DNA from: Brevibacterium siliguriense
Lineage (GTDB): Bacteria > Actinomycetota > Actinomycetes > Actinomycetales > Brevibacteriaceae
Assembly: GCF_900105315.1 (NCBI RefSeq)
Contig: NZ_LT629766.1
Location: forward strand, 2,418,001 to 2,482,000
Direction of reading: 5' to 3'
Length of the DNA stretch: 64,000 bases
The notes under the pieces are model-generated. The model was given only the letters and a program-made list of their open reading frames with translations, was not told where the DNA came from and made no database searches. Each line of letters begins with the position of its first letter. Position 1 is the stretch's first letter. The position numbers and the translations under genes were made by a program. Of this stretch, positions 55,433 to 64,000 are shown piece by piece.

Positions 55433-57292
55433 ATGCCTGAACCATCGACCTACCGCCCGGCCACCGGTTCGATCCCCACCTCGGCCGGGGTCTACAAATT
55501 CCGTGACCCCGACCGGCGGGTGATCTATGTCGGAAAAGCGAAGAACCTCCGGAACCGACTCAACTCGTACTTCGCCAACCCCGCCCAGCTGCATCCTCGC
55601 ACCTCGACGATGGTCCACACCGCGAACTCGGTGGAATGGACAGTCGTCGACACCGAGGTCGAAGCGCTGCAGCTCGAATGGACGTGGATCAACGAGTTCA
55701 ACCCGCGGTTCAACGTCATGTTCCGCGACGACAAGTCCTACCCGTACCTCGCGATCACGATGAACGACGAGGTGCCGCGCGCCTTCATCACCCGAGGGAA
55801 GCGTCGCAAAGGTGTCAAGTACTTCGGTCCCTTCGCCCAGGTGTGGGCGATCAAGGACACCCTCGATCTGCTGCTCAAGGCCTTCCCGATGCGCACCTGC
55901 ACAGCAGGCGTCTACCGCCGAGCCGAACGCAGCGGCAGGCCCTGCCTGCTCGGCTATATCGACAAATGTGCCTCTCCCTGCGTCGGCCAGATCAGCAAGG
56001 ACGATCACAAAGATCTGGCTCGCAGCATCTCCGATTTCATGTCCGGCAATACCGGCCGCTTCATCAGCCACCGCCAGAAGGAGATGGCCAGCGCCGCCGC
56101 CGAACTCGACTACGAACGCGCGGCCGGTCTGCGCGACGAGATCTCCGCCCTGCAGAAGGTCCTCGACAAATCCGCCGTGGTCCTGTCCGTCAGCGCCGAC
56201 TGCGATATCTTCGCCCTCGTCACCGAGGAGCTCGAGGCCTCCGTTCAAGTCTTCCATGTGCGCCAGGGCCGCATCCGCGGTCAGCGCGGCTGGATCATCG
56301 AACGCTCCGATGATCACACTCCCGCAGAACTGACTACCGACTACCTCCGACAGGCCTACTCCGGGCTCGACTCCGATGCCATCCCGAAGGAGATCCTCGT
56401 CGACACCCTGCCGGCGGACCTTGAGTCCCTCGAAGCCTGGCTGAGCGAGCAGCGCGGCTCCCGGGTGACCGTGCGGGTGCCCGAACGCGGGGAGAAGAAG
56501 GCGGCGATTGAGACCGTGGGGAAGAACGCGAAGGAAGCGCTCATCCAGCACAAGCTCAAACGCTCCTCCGACCTGACGACCCGCAGTCAGGCGCTCAAGG
56601 AGATCCAGGAACACCTCGATCTGCCCGAGGCCCCGTTGCGCATCGAATGCATCGACATCTCCCACACGCAAGGGTCGAACGTCGTCGCCTCCCTCGTCGT
56701 GTTCGAAGACGGAATGGCGAAGAAGCGCGACTACCGACACTTCGCCATCCACGATGAAGCCGCCGCCGACGATACGGCTTCGATGTACGACGTCGTCTCC
56801 CGTCGCTTCAGCCGCTACCTCGAACAGATGACCTCCGAGGAGCCCGATGAGCGTTTCGGCTACCGGCCCAGCCTCCTCGTCGTCGACGGCGCCGGCCCGC
56901 AGGTCGCCGCCGCCACGCGGGCGTTGACCGATCTCGGGATCGTCGACATCTCCGTCGTCGGTCTGGCCAAGCGGCTCGAAGAGATCTGGGTACCCGACGA
57001 CCCGTTCCCCGTGATCCTCCCGCGCAATTCCGAAGGCCTCTTCCTCATGCAGCGCCTGCGAGATGAGGCCCACCGCTTCGCCATCACCTATCACCGGTCC
57101 AAACGTGCGAAGGCGATGACGAGCTCGGTCCTCGACGACATTCCGGGCCTCGGGGAGTCGAAGCGCAGTGCTCTGCTGCGCCATTTCGGATCCGTGAAGA
57201 AGGTCCGCGCGGCCACCGAAGAGGAGATCTGCGAGGTGAGGGGAATCGGTCCCTCACTCGCAGCGAAGATCGCGGCGGCTCTGGCCGACTGA
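55433..57292 (+). CDS. uvrC: Excinuclease ABC subunit C
   Basis: Dual endonuclease that makes both incisions in nucleotide excision repair. The 619-residue protein shows the N-terminal GIY-YIG nuclease (GVYKFRDPDRRVIYVGKAKN, about 17-36), a Cys cluster in the region ACTAGVYRRAERSGRPCLLG ... CASPC, a UVR domain near 205-240 for UvrB, an RNase H-like second nuclease with IECIDISHTQGSNVVASLVV and LLVVDGAGPQV, and a C-terminal helix-hairpin-helix pair. The ATG has no ribosome binding site and depends on uvrA translation. Confidence 0.97.
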   Translation: MPEPSTYRPATGSIPTSAGVYKFRDPDRRVIYVGKAKNLRNRLNSYFANPAQLHPRTSTMVHTANSVEWTVVDTEVEALQLEWTWINEFNPRFNVMFRDDKSYPYLAITMNDEVPRAFITRGKRRKGVKYFGPFAQVWAIKDTLDLLLKAFPMRTCTAGVYRRAERSGRPCLLGYIDKCASPCVGQISKDDHKDLARSISDFMSGNTGRFISHRQKEMASAAAELDYERAAGLRDEISALQKVLDKSAVVLSVSADCDIFALVTEELEASVQVFHVRQGRIRGQRGWIIERSDDHTPAELTTDYLRQAYSGLDSDAIPKEILVDTLPADLESLEAWLSEQRGSRVTVRVPERGEKKAAIETVGKNAKEALIQHKLKRSSDLTTRSQALKEIQEHLDLPEAPLRIECIDISHTQGSNVVASLVVFEDGMAKKRDYRHFAIHDEAAADDTASMYDVVSRRFSRYLEQMTSEEPDERFGYRPSLLVVDGAGPQVAAATRALTDLGIVDISVVGLAKRLEEIWVPDDPFPVILPRNSEGLFLMQRLRDEAHRFAITYHRSKRAKAMTSSVLDDIPGLGESKRSALLRHFGSVKKVRAATEEEICEVRGIGPSLAAKIAAALAD

Positions 57293-57309
57293 GCTCGGCG
57301 ATTCTGCCC

Positions 57310-57315
57310 TAGAGT
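57310..57315 (+). promoter_or_regulatory. -10 element of rapZ
   Basis: TAGAGT in the uvrC-rapZ gap. A start near 57322 would give a leader of about 50 nt with its own ribosome binding site before 57371. Confidence 0.5.
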
Positions 57316-57370
57316 AGTGCCGAGAGACACAGTGCCCACCGACCGAACGGGCACGATCAGAGGAGGACGC

Positions 57371-58267
57371 GTGAGCATACAGGCCGAATCGAACGGATCC
57401 GACCACCCCATCGAGGTTGTGCTCGTCGCCGGCATGTCGGGAGCGGGCCGCACCACCGTGGCCAATGTGCTCGAAGACATGGATTGGTACGTCGTCGACA
57501 ATCTGCCCCCGCAGATGATGCGTCCGCTCGTCGAGCTCGTCGCCCGTGCCGACGGCGCCCTGCCGAAGATCGCGATCGTCATCGACGCCAAGGGCCGGAC
57601 GAAGTACACCGAACTGCAGCAGACGATCAGCGATTTCGTCGATCAGGGACTGTCCCTGCGCATCGTCTTCCTCGATGCCTCCGACGAGGTCCTAGTCCGA
57701 CGCTTCGAATCGACGAGGCGACCCCACCCTCTGCAGGGGGAGGGGACCCTCCTCGAAGGCATCGAAGCCGAACGTGTCGAGCTCGAGTCGCTGAGACACC
57801 GAGCCGACATCATCGTCGACACCTCCGACCTCAACGTGCACCAGCTGTCCGCGGAGGTGCGCAAGCGCTTCAGCGATGATGACACACCACCGCTGCGACT
57901 GACGGTGATGAGCTTCGGGTTCAAATACGGACTGCCGAAGGACGCCGACCACATCGCCGACGTCCGCTTCCTGCCGAATCCGTACTGGATTCCCCACCTG
58001 CGCGGACACAACGGACTCGACTCCGATGTCGCGGATTACGTCCTCGAACAGAACGGCGCCGAGGAATTCATCGAACGCTATGCCGCGACCCTGTCCACGG
58101 TTGCCGAGGGCTATCTGCATGAGGGACGCGGATACGCGATGATCGGCATCGGCTGCACCGGCGGCAAGCACCGTTCCGTGGCGATCAGCGAACGTGTCGG
58201 ACGCCTGCTGTCGGCCCAGACCGGCATTCCCGTGACCGTACGCCACCGCGATCTGGGAAGAGAATGA
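57371..58267 (+). CDS. rapZ: RapZ-family nucleotide-binding protein
   Basis: P-loop protein of the YvcJ/RapZ family. In E. coli RapZ is an RNase adaptor controlling GlmS; in Gram-positives the role is less defined. The 298-residue protein has Walker A GMSGAGRTTV (21-30), VVDNLPPQM, the RFESTRRPHPL loop, and the C-terminal domain with DVRFLPNPYW and GIGCTGGKHRSVAISERV. Start GTG 57371 is chosen for AGGAGG upstream; an in-frame GTG 54 nt earlier sits 1 nt from the -10 element and is rejected. It forms the conserved rapZ-yvcK-whiA run. Confidence 0.95.
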   Translation: MSIQAESNGSDHPIEVVLVAGMSGAGRTTVANVLEDMDWYVVDNLPPQMMRPLVELVARADGALPKIAIVIDAKGRTKYTELQQTISDFVDQGLSLRIVFLDASDEVLVRRFESTRRPHPLQGEGTLLEGIEAERVELESLRHRADIIVDTSDLNVHQLSAEVRKRFSDDDTPPLRLTVMSFGFKYGLPKDADHIADVRFLPNPYWIPHLRGHNGLDSDVADYVLEQNGAEEFIERYAATLSTVAEGYLHEGRGYAMIGIGCTGGKHRSVAISERVGRLLSAQTGIPVTVRHRDLGRE

Positions 58268-58268
58268 C

Positions 58269-59264
58269 ATGGAGACCGAAGATCTGCCCATCATCACCAC
58301 GGGCTCCCAGAACGATGGTCCGAATATCGTCTCCTTCGGCGGAGGACACGGACTCTACGCGGCGCTGAGGGCGTTCCGTCTGCTCACCGAGGACCTCACC
58401 GCCGTCGTCACCGTCGCCGATGACGGAGGTTCGTCCGGTCGTCTGCGCGACGAACTGGGCGGACTGCCTCCCGGCGACCTGCGGATGGCCCTGGCCGCGC
58501 TCTGCGACGATGGCACATGGGGCCAGACCTGGCGTGATGTCATCCAGCACCGTTTCGAATCCGCAGGGGAGCTGCACGGCCATGCGGTGGGCAATCTGCT
58601 CATCGCCGCACTCTGGCAGATCCACGGCGACCATGTGGCCGGCCTCGACTGGATGGCCCGCCTGCTGCGCGCCCACGGCCGCGTGCTGCCTATGTCCTCG
58701 GTGCCGCTGACGATCGAGGCCGATGTGAAGTTCCCCGGCTCGTTCCAAGTCGTGCGCGGACAGTCCGTGCTCGCCTCGACCAGCGGCCACGTCGAGACCG
58801 TGCGCCTCGATCCGGCGGCCCCACCCGCTCGCTTCGAGACGATCGAAGTCGTGGAGGAAGCCGATGTCCTCAACCTCGGCCCAGGCTCCTGGTACACCTC
58901 GGTGATGCCGCATCTGCTCGTGCCTTCGCTGGCGGAGGCGATCGTGGACTCGAAAGCGGTGAAATCCCTCACGCTCAACCTCAGCTCCACCGACGGCGAG
59001 ACTAAAGATCTGAGCCTCGGCGAACACCTGACCTCCCTGCACCGGCATGCCCGCTCGCTGACCTTGGACTATGTCCTCGTCGACGAGGCCGCGACCGAAC
59101 TCGAACCGGACCTGCCGCAGCAGGCCGAAGACATGTTCGGGGCGAAACTCTGGGAACGCCCCCTGCGTTCACGGAGACAGGGACAGCATGACAGCCTCAA
59201 ACTGGCGGCATGCTACCGTGACATGTTGTTGGACGCCGGGATCGGCGTCGCCGAGCAGTGGTAG
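58269..59264 (+). CDS. yvcK: YvcK/CofD-like protein
   Basis: Uridylyl-transferase-like (CofD fold) protein needed in many Gram-positives for cell-wall homeostasis on gluconeogenic carbon; it binds UDP-sugars. The 331 residues start with [18 protein letters not shown] (about 19-36), then [20 protein letters not shown] and [13 protein letters not shown], all diagnostic. The ATG lies 1 nt after the rapZ stop, with GGAAGAG just upstream. It is part of the rapZ-yvcK-whiA operon. Confidence 0.95.
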   Translation: METEDLPIITTGSQNDGPNIVSFGGGHGLYAALRAFRLLTEDLTAVVTVADDGGSSGRLRDELGGLPPGDLRMALAALCDDGTWGQTWRDVIQHRFESAGELHGHAVGNLLIAALWQIHGDHVAGLDWMARLLRAHGRVLPMSSVPLTIEADVKFPGSFQVVRGQSVLASTSGHVETVRLDPAAPPARFETIEVVEEADVLNLGPGSWYTSVMPHLLVPSLAEAIVDSKAVKSLTLNLSSTDGETKDLSLGEHLTSLHRHARSLTLDYVLVDEAATELEPDLPQQAEDMFGAKLWERPLRSRRQGQHDSLKLAACYRDMLLDAGIGVAEQW

Positions 59265-59289
59265 CAATTCAGGTGCAGGAGGACGAGCT

Positions 59290-60273
59290 ATGGCACTGAC
59301 CGCTCAGGTCAAGGATGAATTGGCGCGAGTGAAGATCACACGCACCTCCGCCCGCAAGGCCGAGGTCTCCTCGATCTTCCGCTTCTCCTCCGCCCTCCAC
59401 CTCGTCAACGGCTCCATCGTTCTCGAAGCCGAACTCGACACCGCCCAAGCCGCCAAACGACTGCGTGCGGAGATCAAGGACCTCTACGGCCAGCATGCCG
59501 ATATCGTCGTCATCAACGCCGCAGGGATCCGCCGCTCCAACCGCTACCTCCTGCGCGTCACCCGTGACGGGGGAGCACTGGCCCGCCAGACCGGACTCGT
59601 CGACAACCGCGGCCGCCCCGTGCGCGGACTGCCCTCGGCTATCGTCAACGGCTCCGTCGCCGATGCCGAAGCCGCCTGGCGCGGCGCCTTCCTCGCCCAC
59701 GGCTCCCTGACGGAACCGGGACGCTCCTCGGCGCTGGAAGTCACGTGCCCCGGCCCCGAGGCGGCTCTTGCCCTCGTCGGTGCCGCCCGTCGTCTCGGAC
59801 TGAGTGCGAAAGCACGCGAAGTCCGGGGAGTCGACCGTGTCGTCATCCGCGACGGCGACGATATCGCCGCACTGCTCACCCGCATGGGCTCCCACAGCGC
59901 CGTGCTGGTCTGGGAGGAGCGGCGGATGCGCCGGGAGGTCCGAGCGACGGCGAACCGCCTGGCGAACTTCGACGATGCGAACCTGCGCCGGTCGGCACGT
60001 GCCGCCGTGGCCTCCGGAGCCCGGGTCGAACGGGCACTGGAGATCCTCGGCGACGAGGTCCCCGAACACCTCCGCTACGCCGGTCAGCTGCGGGTGACCC
60101 ACAAGCAGGCCTCCCTCGAGGAGCTCGGCCAGCTCGCAGACCCGCCGATGACGAAGGATGCGGTGGCCGGGCGGATCCGCAGGCTGCTGTCCACTGCGGA
60201 CAAGCATGCGGAAGAACTGGGAATTCCCGGCACCGAAGCCAGCCTGACGCCGGAAATGCTCGAGGATCGCTAA
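59290..60273 (+). CDS. whiA: Sporulation/cell-division transcription factor WhiA
   Basis: DNA-binding regulator conserved in Gram-positives; in Streptomyces it acts with WhiB on division genes. The 327-residue protein has an N-terminal LAGLIDADG homing-endonuclease-like domain ([20 protein letters not shown] to about 210; [19 protein letters not shown] is its core) and a C-terminal helix-turn-helix ([34 protein letters not shown]). AGGAGG precedes the ATG at 59290. Its TAA stop is the first three bases of the gap -10 element. Confidence 0.96.
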   Translation: MALTAQVKDELARVKITRTSARKAEVSSIFRFSSALHLVNGSIVLEAELDTAQAAKRLRAEIKDLYGQHADIVVINAAGIRRSNRYLLRVTRDGGALARQTGLVDNRGRPVRGLPSAIVNGSVADAEAAWRGAFLAHGSLTEPGRSSALEVTCPGPEAALALVGAARRLGLSAKAREVRGVDRVVIRDGDDIAALLTRMGSHSAVLVWEERRMRREVRATANRLANFDDANLRRSARAAVASGARVERALEILGDEVPEHLRYAGQLRVTHKQASLEELGQLADPPMTKDAVAGRIRRLLSTADKHAEELGIPGTEASLTPEMLEDR

Positions 60274-60276
60274 GAT
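60271..60276 (+). promoter_or_regulatory. -10 element for leaderless gap, overlapping the whiA stop
   Basis: TAAGAT contains the whiA TAA and begins 12 nt before the gap ATG. The spacer CGAGGC has no effective ribosome binding site at this distance. Confidence 0.65.
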
Positions 60277-60282
60277 CGAGGC

Positions 60283-61284
60283 ATGAGACGAATCGCCATC
60301 AACGGCTTCGGCCGAATCGGCCGTGCCCTGTTCCGTCTGTCCCTCGAACCCGATACCGATTTCGAGGTCGTGGCCATCAACGACCTCACCGATACGACGA
60401 CCCTGGCCCACCTTCTCACCCACGACTCGGTGTGGCCGCGCTTAGACCATGACGTCGACGCGACCGACGAGGCGATCATCGTCGATGGACGAGAGATCGC
60501 CGTCACCAGCCAAGCCGACCCAGCCGAAATCGACTGGAGTTCGCACAATGTCGAACTCGTCGTCGAATCCACCGGACGCTTCACCCGCCAGGACCAGGCC
60601 GAGGCCCACCTGGGAGGCACCGTGAAGACCGTCGTCCTCTCCGCCCCCGGAAAGGACGTCGACGCGACTCTCGTCATGGGCGTGAACGAAGACACCTTCG
60701 ATCCGACCGAACATTCCGTCGTCTCGAACGCCTCGTGCACGACGAACTGCATGGCCACCGTCGTCAAGGCTCTCGACGACACCCTCGGCGTCGAAACCGG
60801 ACTGCTCAACACCGTCCATGCCTACACCGGCGACCAGATGCTCGTCGACGGACCCCACCGGGACCTGCGCCGCGCCCGCGCCGCCGCCGTCAACATCGTG
60901 CCCACCACGACCGGAGCTGCACGCACGGTCGGCCGAGTCATGCCCCACCTCGAGGGCAAGCTCGACGGTCTGGCCGTCCGCGTGCCCGTACCCGCCGGAT
61001 CGATCATCGACTTCACCTTCACCACGACTAAGAGTGCCGACCGCGACGAGGTCAATGCGCTCCTCGCCTCCGCAGCGGACGAATCACCCTACCTCGACTT
61101 CTCCACCGACGAACTCGTCTCCAGCGACATCGTCGGCACCACCGCCTCGGCGATCGTCGATTCCAAGCTCACGATGGTGCTCGGCGACCAGATCAAGGTC
61201 GTGGCCTGGTACGACAACGAGTGGGGCTACACGAACCGACTCAAAGACATGGTCAGCTACATTCTCAGCGAAAGGGACTCATGA
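60283..61284 (+). CDS. gap: Glyceraldehyde-3-phosphate dehydrogenase
   Basis: Oxidises glyceraldehyde 3-phosphate to 1,3-bisphosphoglycerate with NAD+. The 333 residues have the Rossmann start RIAINGFGRIGRALFRLS, an Asp after the second strand (INDLTD) that favours NAD over NADP, the catalytic Cys in SNASCTTNCMATVVKAL, and the closing VVAWYDNEWGYTNRL. It is first in the gap-pgk-tpiA-secG run, with its own promoter embedded in the whiA stop. It overlaps pgk by four bases. Confidence 0.98.
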   Translation: MRRIAINGFGRIGRALFRLSLEPDTDFEVVAINDLTDTTTLAHLLTHDSVWPRLDHDVDATDEAIIVDGREIAVTSQADPAEIDWSSHNVELVVESTGRFTRQDQAEAHLGGTVKTVVLSAPGKDVDATLVMGVNEDTFDPTEHSVVSNASCTTNCMATVVKALDDTLGVETGLLNTVHAYTGDQMLVDGPHRDLRRARAAAVNIVPTTTGAARTVGRVMPHLEGKLDGLAVRVPVPAGSIIDFTFTTTKSADRDEVNALLASAADESPYLDFSTDELVSSDIVGTTASAIVDSKLTMVLGDQIKVVAWYDNEWGYTNRLKDMVSYILSERDS

Positions 61285-62498
61285 GGACATTCGACGATGC
61301 GGGCATCTTCGCCGGTCGCACGGTGCTCGTCCGCAGCGATCTCAACGTGCCGATGGACGACGGCACCATCACCGACCGCGGCCGCATCCTGGCTTCGGCC
61401 GGAACCATCCGGTCGCTGGCCGAGGCGGGAGCCAAGGTCATCGTGATGTCGCATCTGGGCCGACCCAAGGGAGAACCGGATCCGCAGTTCTCGCTGGCCC
61501 CGATCGTCCCCGAACTCGCCGACGCCATCGGCCGCCTCGTCGCCTTCGCCTCCGATACCGTCGGTGACGATGCGAAGACGAAGGCGGCAGCCCTGTCCGA
61601 CGGTGACGTGCTGCTGTTGGAGAACCTGCGCTTCAATCCCGGCGAGACCGCGAAGGACGATGCGCTGCGGCAGGAATTCGCCTCCCGACTGGCCGCACTG
61701 GCCGACGACTTCGTCTCCGACGGATTCGGCGTCGTCCACCGCAAGCAGGCCTCGGTCTTCGACATCGCCGAACTCCTCCCGCACTATGCCGGTTCGCTCG
61801 TGCGTGCGGAAGTCGAAGTCAGCGACAAGCTGCTCAACGACCCGGCCCGTCCGTTCACCGTCGTCCTCGGCGGATCGAAGGTCTCGGACAAACTCGGCGT
61901 CATCGACAACCTCATCGACCGTGCCGACAATCTGCTCATCGGCGGAGGAATGGTCTTCACCTTCCTCGCCGCACTCGGACACGACATCGGATCCAGCCTG
62001 GTCGAGAAAGACCGCATCGACGATGTCAAGGGCTACCTCCGACGCGCCGAGGCCGGTGGGGCTCGCATCGTCCTGCCCACGGACATCGTCATGGCCGCCT
62101 CCTTCGCAGCCGACGCCGAGAACTGGGTGCGGCCCGTTGCCGAACTCGAAGACACTCCGGCAGGAGCGGACGGCCTCGGCCTCGACATCGGGCCCGAATC
62201 GGCCGCCGCCTATGCGGAGATCATCGCCGCCTCGACCACCGTGTTCTGGAACGGACCGATGGGCGTCTTCGAATTCCCCGCCTTCGCCGCCGGCACCAAG
62301 GCCGTCGCCCAGGCACTGACCAACGAGGGCAGCGGTGAAAGACAGCGGCTGACCGTGGTCGGCGGCGGAGATTCCGCAGCCGCCGTGCGCAGCCTCGGCT
62401 TCGCCGATGACGACTTCGGCCATATCTCCACCGGCGGCGGTGCCAGCCTCGAATACCTCGAAGGCAAGACACTGCCCGGACTCGACGCACTCGGATGA
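61281..62498 (+). CDS. pgk: Phosphoglycerate kinase
   Basis: Makes ATP from 1,3-bisphosphoglycerate. The 405-residue two-domain protein contains [44 protein letters not shown] (the mycobacterial-type variant of the NDAFG loop), [32 protein letters not shown] and the nucleotide-site [15 protein letters not shown]. The ATG overlaps the gap stop (ATGA). Its stop overlaps an upstream in-frame ATG of tpiA. Confidence 0.98.
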   Translation: MRTFDDAGIFAGRTVLVRSDLNVPMDDGTITDRGRILASAGTIRSLAEAGAKVIVMSHLGRPKGEPDPQFSLAPIVPELADAIGRLVAFASDTVGDDAKTKAAALSDGDVLLLENLRFNPGETAKDDALRQEFASRLAALADDFVSDGFGVVHRKQASVFDIAELLPHYAGSLVRAEVEVSDKLLNDPARPFTVVLGGSKVSDKLGVIDNLIDRADNLLIGGGMVFTFLAALGHDIGSSLVEKDRIDDVKGYLRRAEAGGARIVLPTDIVMAASFAADAENWVRPVAELEDTPAGADGLGLDIGPESAAAYAEIIAASTTVFWNGPMGVFEFPAFAAGTKAVAQALTNEGSGERQRLTVVGGGDSAAAVRSLGFADDDFGHISTGGGASLEYLEGKTLPGLDALG

Positions 62499-62512
62499 GG
62501 AAGGCGGACACC

Positions 62513-63298
62513 ATGAGCGACCGCACCCTGCTGCTGGCAGGCAACTGGAAGATGAACCACGACCACCTCGAGGCGATCTCCGCCGTCCAGAAGCTCGCAT
62601 GGGCACTCGAGGACGCCAAACTCGACGACAGCCACTGCGAAGTCGTCGTCATCCCGCCGTTCACCGACATCCGTTCGGTGCAGACCCTCGTCCAAGGCGA
62701 CAAGTTGTGGCTGAAATACGGTGCCCAGGACGTCTCCCAGCACGCTCCCGGCGCGCATACCGGAGAGATCGCTGCATCGTTCCTCTCCCGCCTCGGCTGC
62801 AGCTTCGTGGTCATCGGCCACAGCGAACGCCGAGCGGACAACCATGAGACCAACGATGTCGTGGCCGCGAAGATCAGGGCCGCACTTTCGGCCGAACTCA
62901 CCCCGATCCTCTGCGTGGGGGAGTCGCTGGAACAGCGGCAGGACAAGAGCCACGTCGAGTTCACTCTCGGACAGCTCGACGACTCCCTGGCCGGATTCGA
63001 CGCCAACGATCTCTCAGGCCTCGTCATCGCCTACGAACCCGTATGGGCGATCGGCACCGGCGAGACCGCCACAGCCGCCGATGCCGCGGAGATGGCGTCG
63101 GCCATCCGCGCACGCATCGGTGAGAAGTACGGCGACAGCCTTGCCCAGACCACCCGGATCCTCTACGGCGGATCGGTCAAAGCCGACAATGTGGCCGAGA
63201 TCGTCGCCTCCGCGGATGTCGACGGAGCACTGGTGGGAGGCGCGAGCCTGAGCGGCCCGGACTTCGCCGCTTTGTGCAAGGCTGCCGTCGCGAAGTAG
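62513..63298 (+). CDS. tpiA: Triosephosphate isomerase
   Basis: Interconverts dihydroxyacetone phosphate and glyceraldehyde 3-phosphate. The 261 residues have [16 protein letters not shown] with catalytic Asn and Lys, the catalytic His in [16 protein letters not shown], the catalytic Glu and flexible loop in [18 protein letters not shown], and [10 protein letters not shown] for phosphate. The ATG at 62513 is preferred over 62495 because AGGAAGG lies between them and the shorter form matches the family. Part of the gap-pgk-tpiA cluster. Confidence 0.98.
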   Translation: MSDRTLLLAGNWKMNHDHLEAISAVQKLAWALEDAKLDDSHCEVVVIPPFTDIRSVQTLVQGDKLWLKYGAQDVSQHAPGAHTGEIAASFLSRLGCSFVVIGHSERRADNHETNDVVAAKIRAALSAELTPILCVGESLEQRQDKSHVEFTLGQLDDSLAGFDANDLSGLVIAYEPVWAIGTGETATAADAAEMASAIRARIGEKYGDSLAQTTRILYGGSVKADNVAEIVASADVDGALVGGASLSGPDFAALCKAAVAK

Positions 63299-63338
63299 AC
63301 TGACAGACGCATCATTCGACGAAACACTCGACGAAACA

Positions 63339-63344
63339 TAGGTT
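63339..63344 (+). promoter_or_regulatory. Possible -10 element of secG
   Basis: TAGGTT begins 15 nt before the secG GTG, slightly further than in the other leaderless candidates. No ribosome binding site is seen, and read-through from tpiA is also possible. Confidence 0.4.
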
Positions 63345-63353
63345 GAATCCGAC

Positions 63354-63599
63354 GTGGAAATCCTGAACATCATTCTCATCGCGCTGCTCGTGCTCACGAG
63401 CATCTTCCTCACCCTGCTGATCCTCATGCATAAGGGCAAGGGCGGTGGCATGTCCGACATGTTCGGCGGCGGAATGTCCTCGTCGCTGGGATCCTCGGGC
63501 GTCGCCGAGCGCAATCTCAACCGGTTCACGACGCTGATGGCGATCATCTGGGCGGCCTGCATCATCCTGCTCGGCATCCTCACCCGGTTCAACGCCTGA
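63354..63599 (+). CDS. secG: Protein translocase subunit SecG
   Basis: Accessory subunit of the SecYEG channel in the plasma membrane. The 81-residue protein has two membrane segments (about 3-24 and 57-77) and the signature loop HKGKGGGMSDMFGGGMSSSL between them. Length and topology are typical. Location directly after tpiA is conserved in many Gram-positives. It ends 62 nt before a strong terminator. Confidence 0.96.
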   Translation: MEILNIILIALLVLTSIFLTLLILMHKGKGGGMSDMFGGGMSSSLGSSGVAERNLNRFTTLMAIIWAACIILLGILTRFNA

Positions 63600-63661
63600 A
63601 GTCCAGTGGCTGACTGATGCCGACATCGTGAGACACCACCACCGAGGCGAACGCCAGGTGG

Positions 63662-63704
63662 ACAGAGAAGGACCCCGACCGAATCGGTCGGGGTCCTTCT
63701 CTGT
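63662..63704. terminator. Perfect bidirectional terminator between secG and pgi
   Basis: A perfect 20-bp stem (63662-63681 with 63685-63704) around a 3-nt loop; the central A and T can add one more pair. It sits between convergent genes. Confidence 0.88.
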
Positions 63705-63738
63705 GCTGTCACGTCAGAATCCGCGCTGTCACGTCAGA

Positions 63739-64000
63739 TCAGTCCTGGCCGTAGTGGTGATGCGGGCTGATCGACTCGATCGCTTCCCGCAGTTGTTCGA
63801 GCCCGCGGTCACGATCGAGCAGATGCACACGCAGCACGGGCCGGCCCTTCTCGACCAGCACTGCCGCATCGCCGGCGGCCTGAGCACGCTGCAGCTGAGC
63901 GAAGCCGAAGCCGCGTCCCGGCACCAGCAGATCCGTGCGCGCCTCACCGGTGATCTGGAGGAAGACTCCGTTCGGATGGCCTCCCTTGTGATACTGACCT
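63739..64000 (-). CDS. pgi: Glucose-6-phosphate isomerase, C-terminal part (gene continues beyond window)
   Basis: Interconverts glucose 6-phosphate and fructose 6-phosphate. Only the last 86 residues are present: QYHKGGHPNGVFLQITGE, VPGRGFGFAQLQRAQAAGDA, and VLRVHLLDRDRGLEQLREAI, which match the C-terminus of the short actinobacterial Pgi. The protein ends with a His-rich tail (SPHHHYGQD). It lies convergent with the glycolytic cluster. Family assignment is good but based on a fragment. Confidence 0.85.
   Translation of the reverse strand, partial: GQYHKGGHPNGVFLQITGEARTDLLVPGRGFGFAQLQRAQAAGDAAVLVEKGRPVLRVHLLDRDRGLEQLREAIESISPHHHYGQD

Noticed and set aside
52341..55445. 1034-codon open frame on the - strand opposite uvrA
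   Set aside because: Entirely antisense to an intact uvrA, with acidic low-complexity composition and no family motif.
57310..57319. TAGAGT as a leaderless promoter for a GTG at 57317
   Set aside because: The spacing is only 1 nt. The GTG at 57371 has an AGGAGG site and gives the family N-terminus.
1..64000. Mobile elements, CRISPR arrays or prophage
   Set aside because: No transposase, integrase, terminal repeats, spacer-repeat arrays or phage structural genes were found; gene content and composition are uniform.

Overview
The window is a 64 kb stretch of high-G+C actinobacterial chromosome made almost wholly of housekeeping genes, nearly all on the + strand. The organism is most likely one of the Micrococcales and fits a Brevibacterium-like genome; that placement is inference. 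It rests on actinobacterial hallmarks read directly here: a pyrF-mihF-gmk-rpoZ-coaBC-metK-priA-fmt-rsmB-rpe run, an actinobacterial integration host factor, a PriA without helicase motifs, a CoaE-GrpB fusion, an ANTAR response regulator, uvrC-rapZ-yvcK-whiA-gap-pgk-tpiA-secG order, an HGxxPAAW-type membrane protein and a DUF3516-type helicase. No insertion sequence, prophage, CRISPR array or integrase was seen, and no gene-free gap exceeds 300 bases.

Layout. 1-3940: end of the pyrimidine cluster (carB, pyrF). 4116-13722: nucleoid factor, GMP kinase, RNAP omega, CoA and SAM synthesis, replication restart, initiator-tRNA formylation, rRNA methylation, pentose phosphate epimerase and an NR transporter. 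13821-25708: a histidine/tryptophan cluster (hisE, hisG, hisF, hisI, trpE, trpC, trpB, trpA) that also carries two small membrane proteins, an lgt-like gene and, between hisG and hisF, a CaiB-family CoA-transferase plus a fused acyl-CoA carboxyltransferase. 25754-33712: glutamate synthase (gltB, gltD), a possible 24-codon leaderless ORF and pyruvate kinase. 33954-41291: dicarboxylate symporter, acetyltransferase, tRNA-Leu(CAA), PdtaR-like regulator, thioesterase, DNA polymerase I, a shortened MDMPI-like gene and a methyltransferase. 41498-49937: rpsA, a large membrane protein, coaE, uvrB, and terC behind a yybP-ykoY (Mn2+) riboswitch. 50003-63599: helicase, uvrA, uvrC, rapZ, yvcK, whiA, then glycolysis (gap, pgk, tpiA) and secG. 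The window ends inside pgi on the - strand.

The main regulatory observation is a recurring arrangement: a TAnnnT hexamer whose first base lies 12 or 13 nt before an ATG/GTG that lacks a usable Shine-Dalgarno sequence (metK, fmt, hisE, pyk, the ANTAR regulator, polA, coaE, uvrB, uvrA, gap and the gene at 40123). This is the geometry expected of leaderless mRNAs. In two of these the stop codon of the upstream gene is itself the start of the -10 hexamer, and a third possible case precedes the 24-codon ORF. The three NER genes and polA all have this architecture or are coupled to a gene that does.

Two genes, rsmB and trpC, are each split by what looks like loss of one base from a C or G run. Both are otherwise intact, so sequencing error is as likely as real mutation. 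I do not see an obviously new multi-gene system; the most distinctive items are the leaderless/stop-codon promoters, the acyl-CoA gene pair inside the his/trp cluster, and the Lgt-like protein that lacks the usual catalytic residues.
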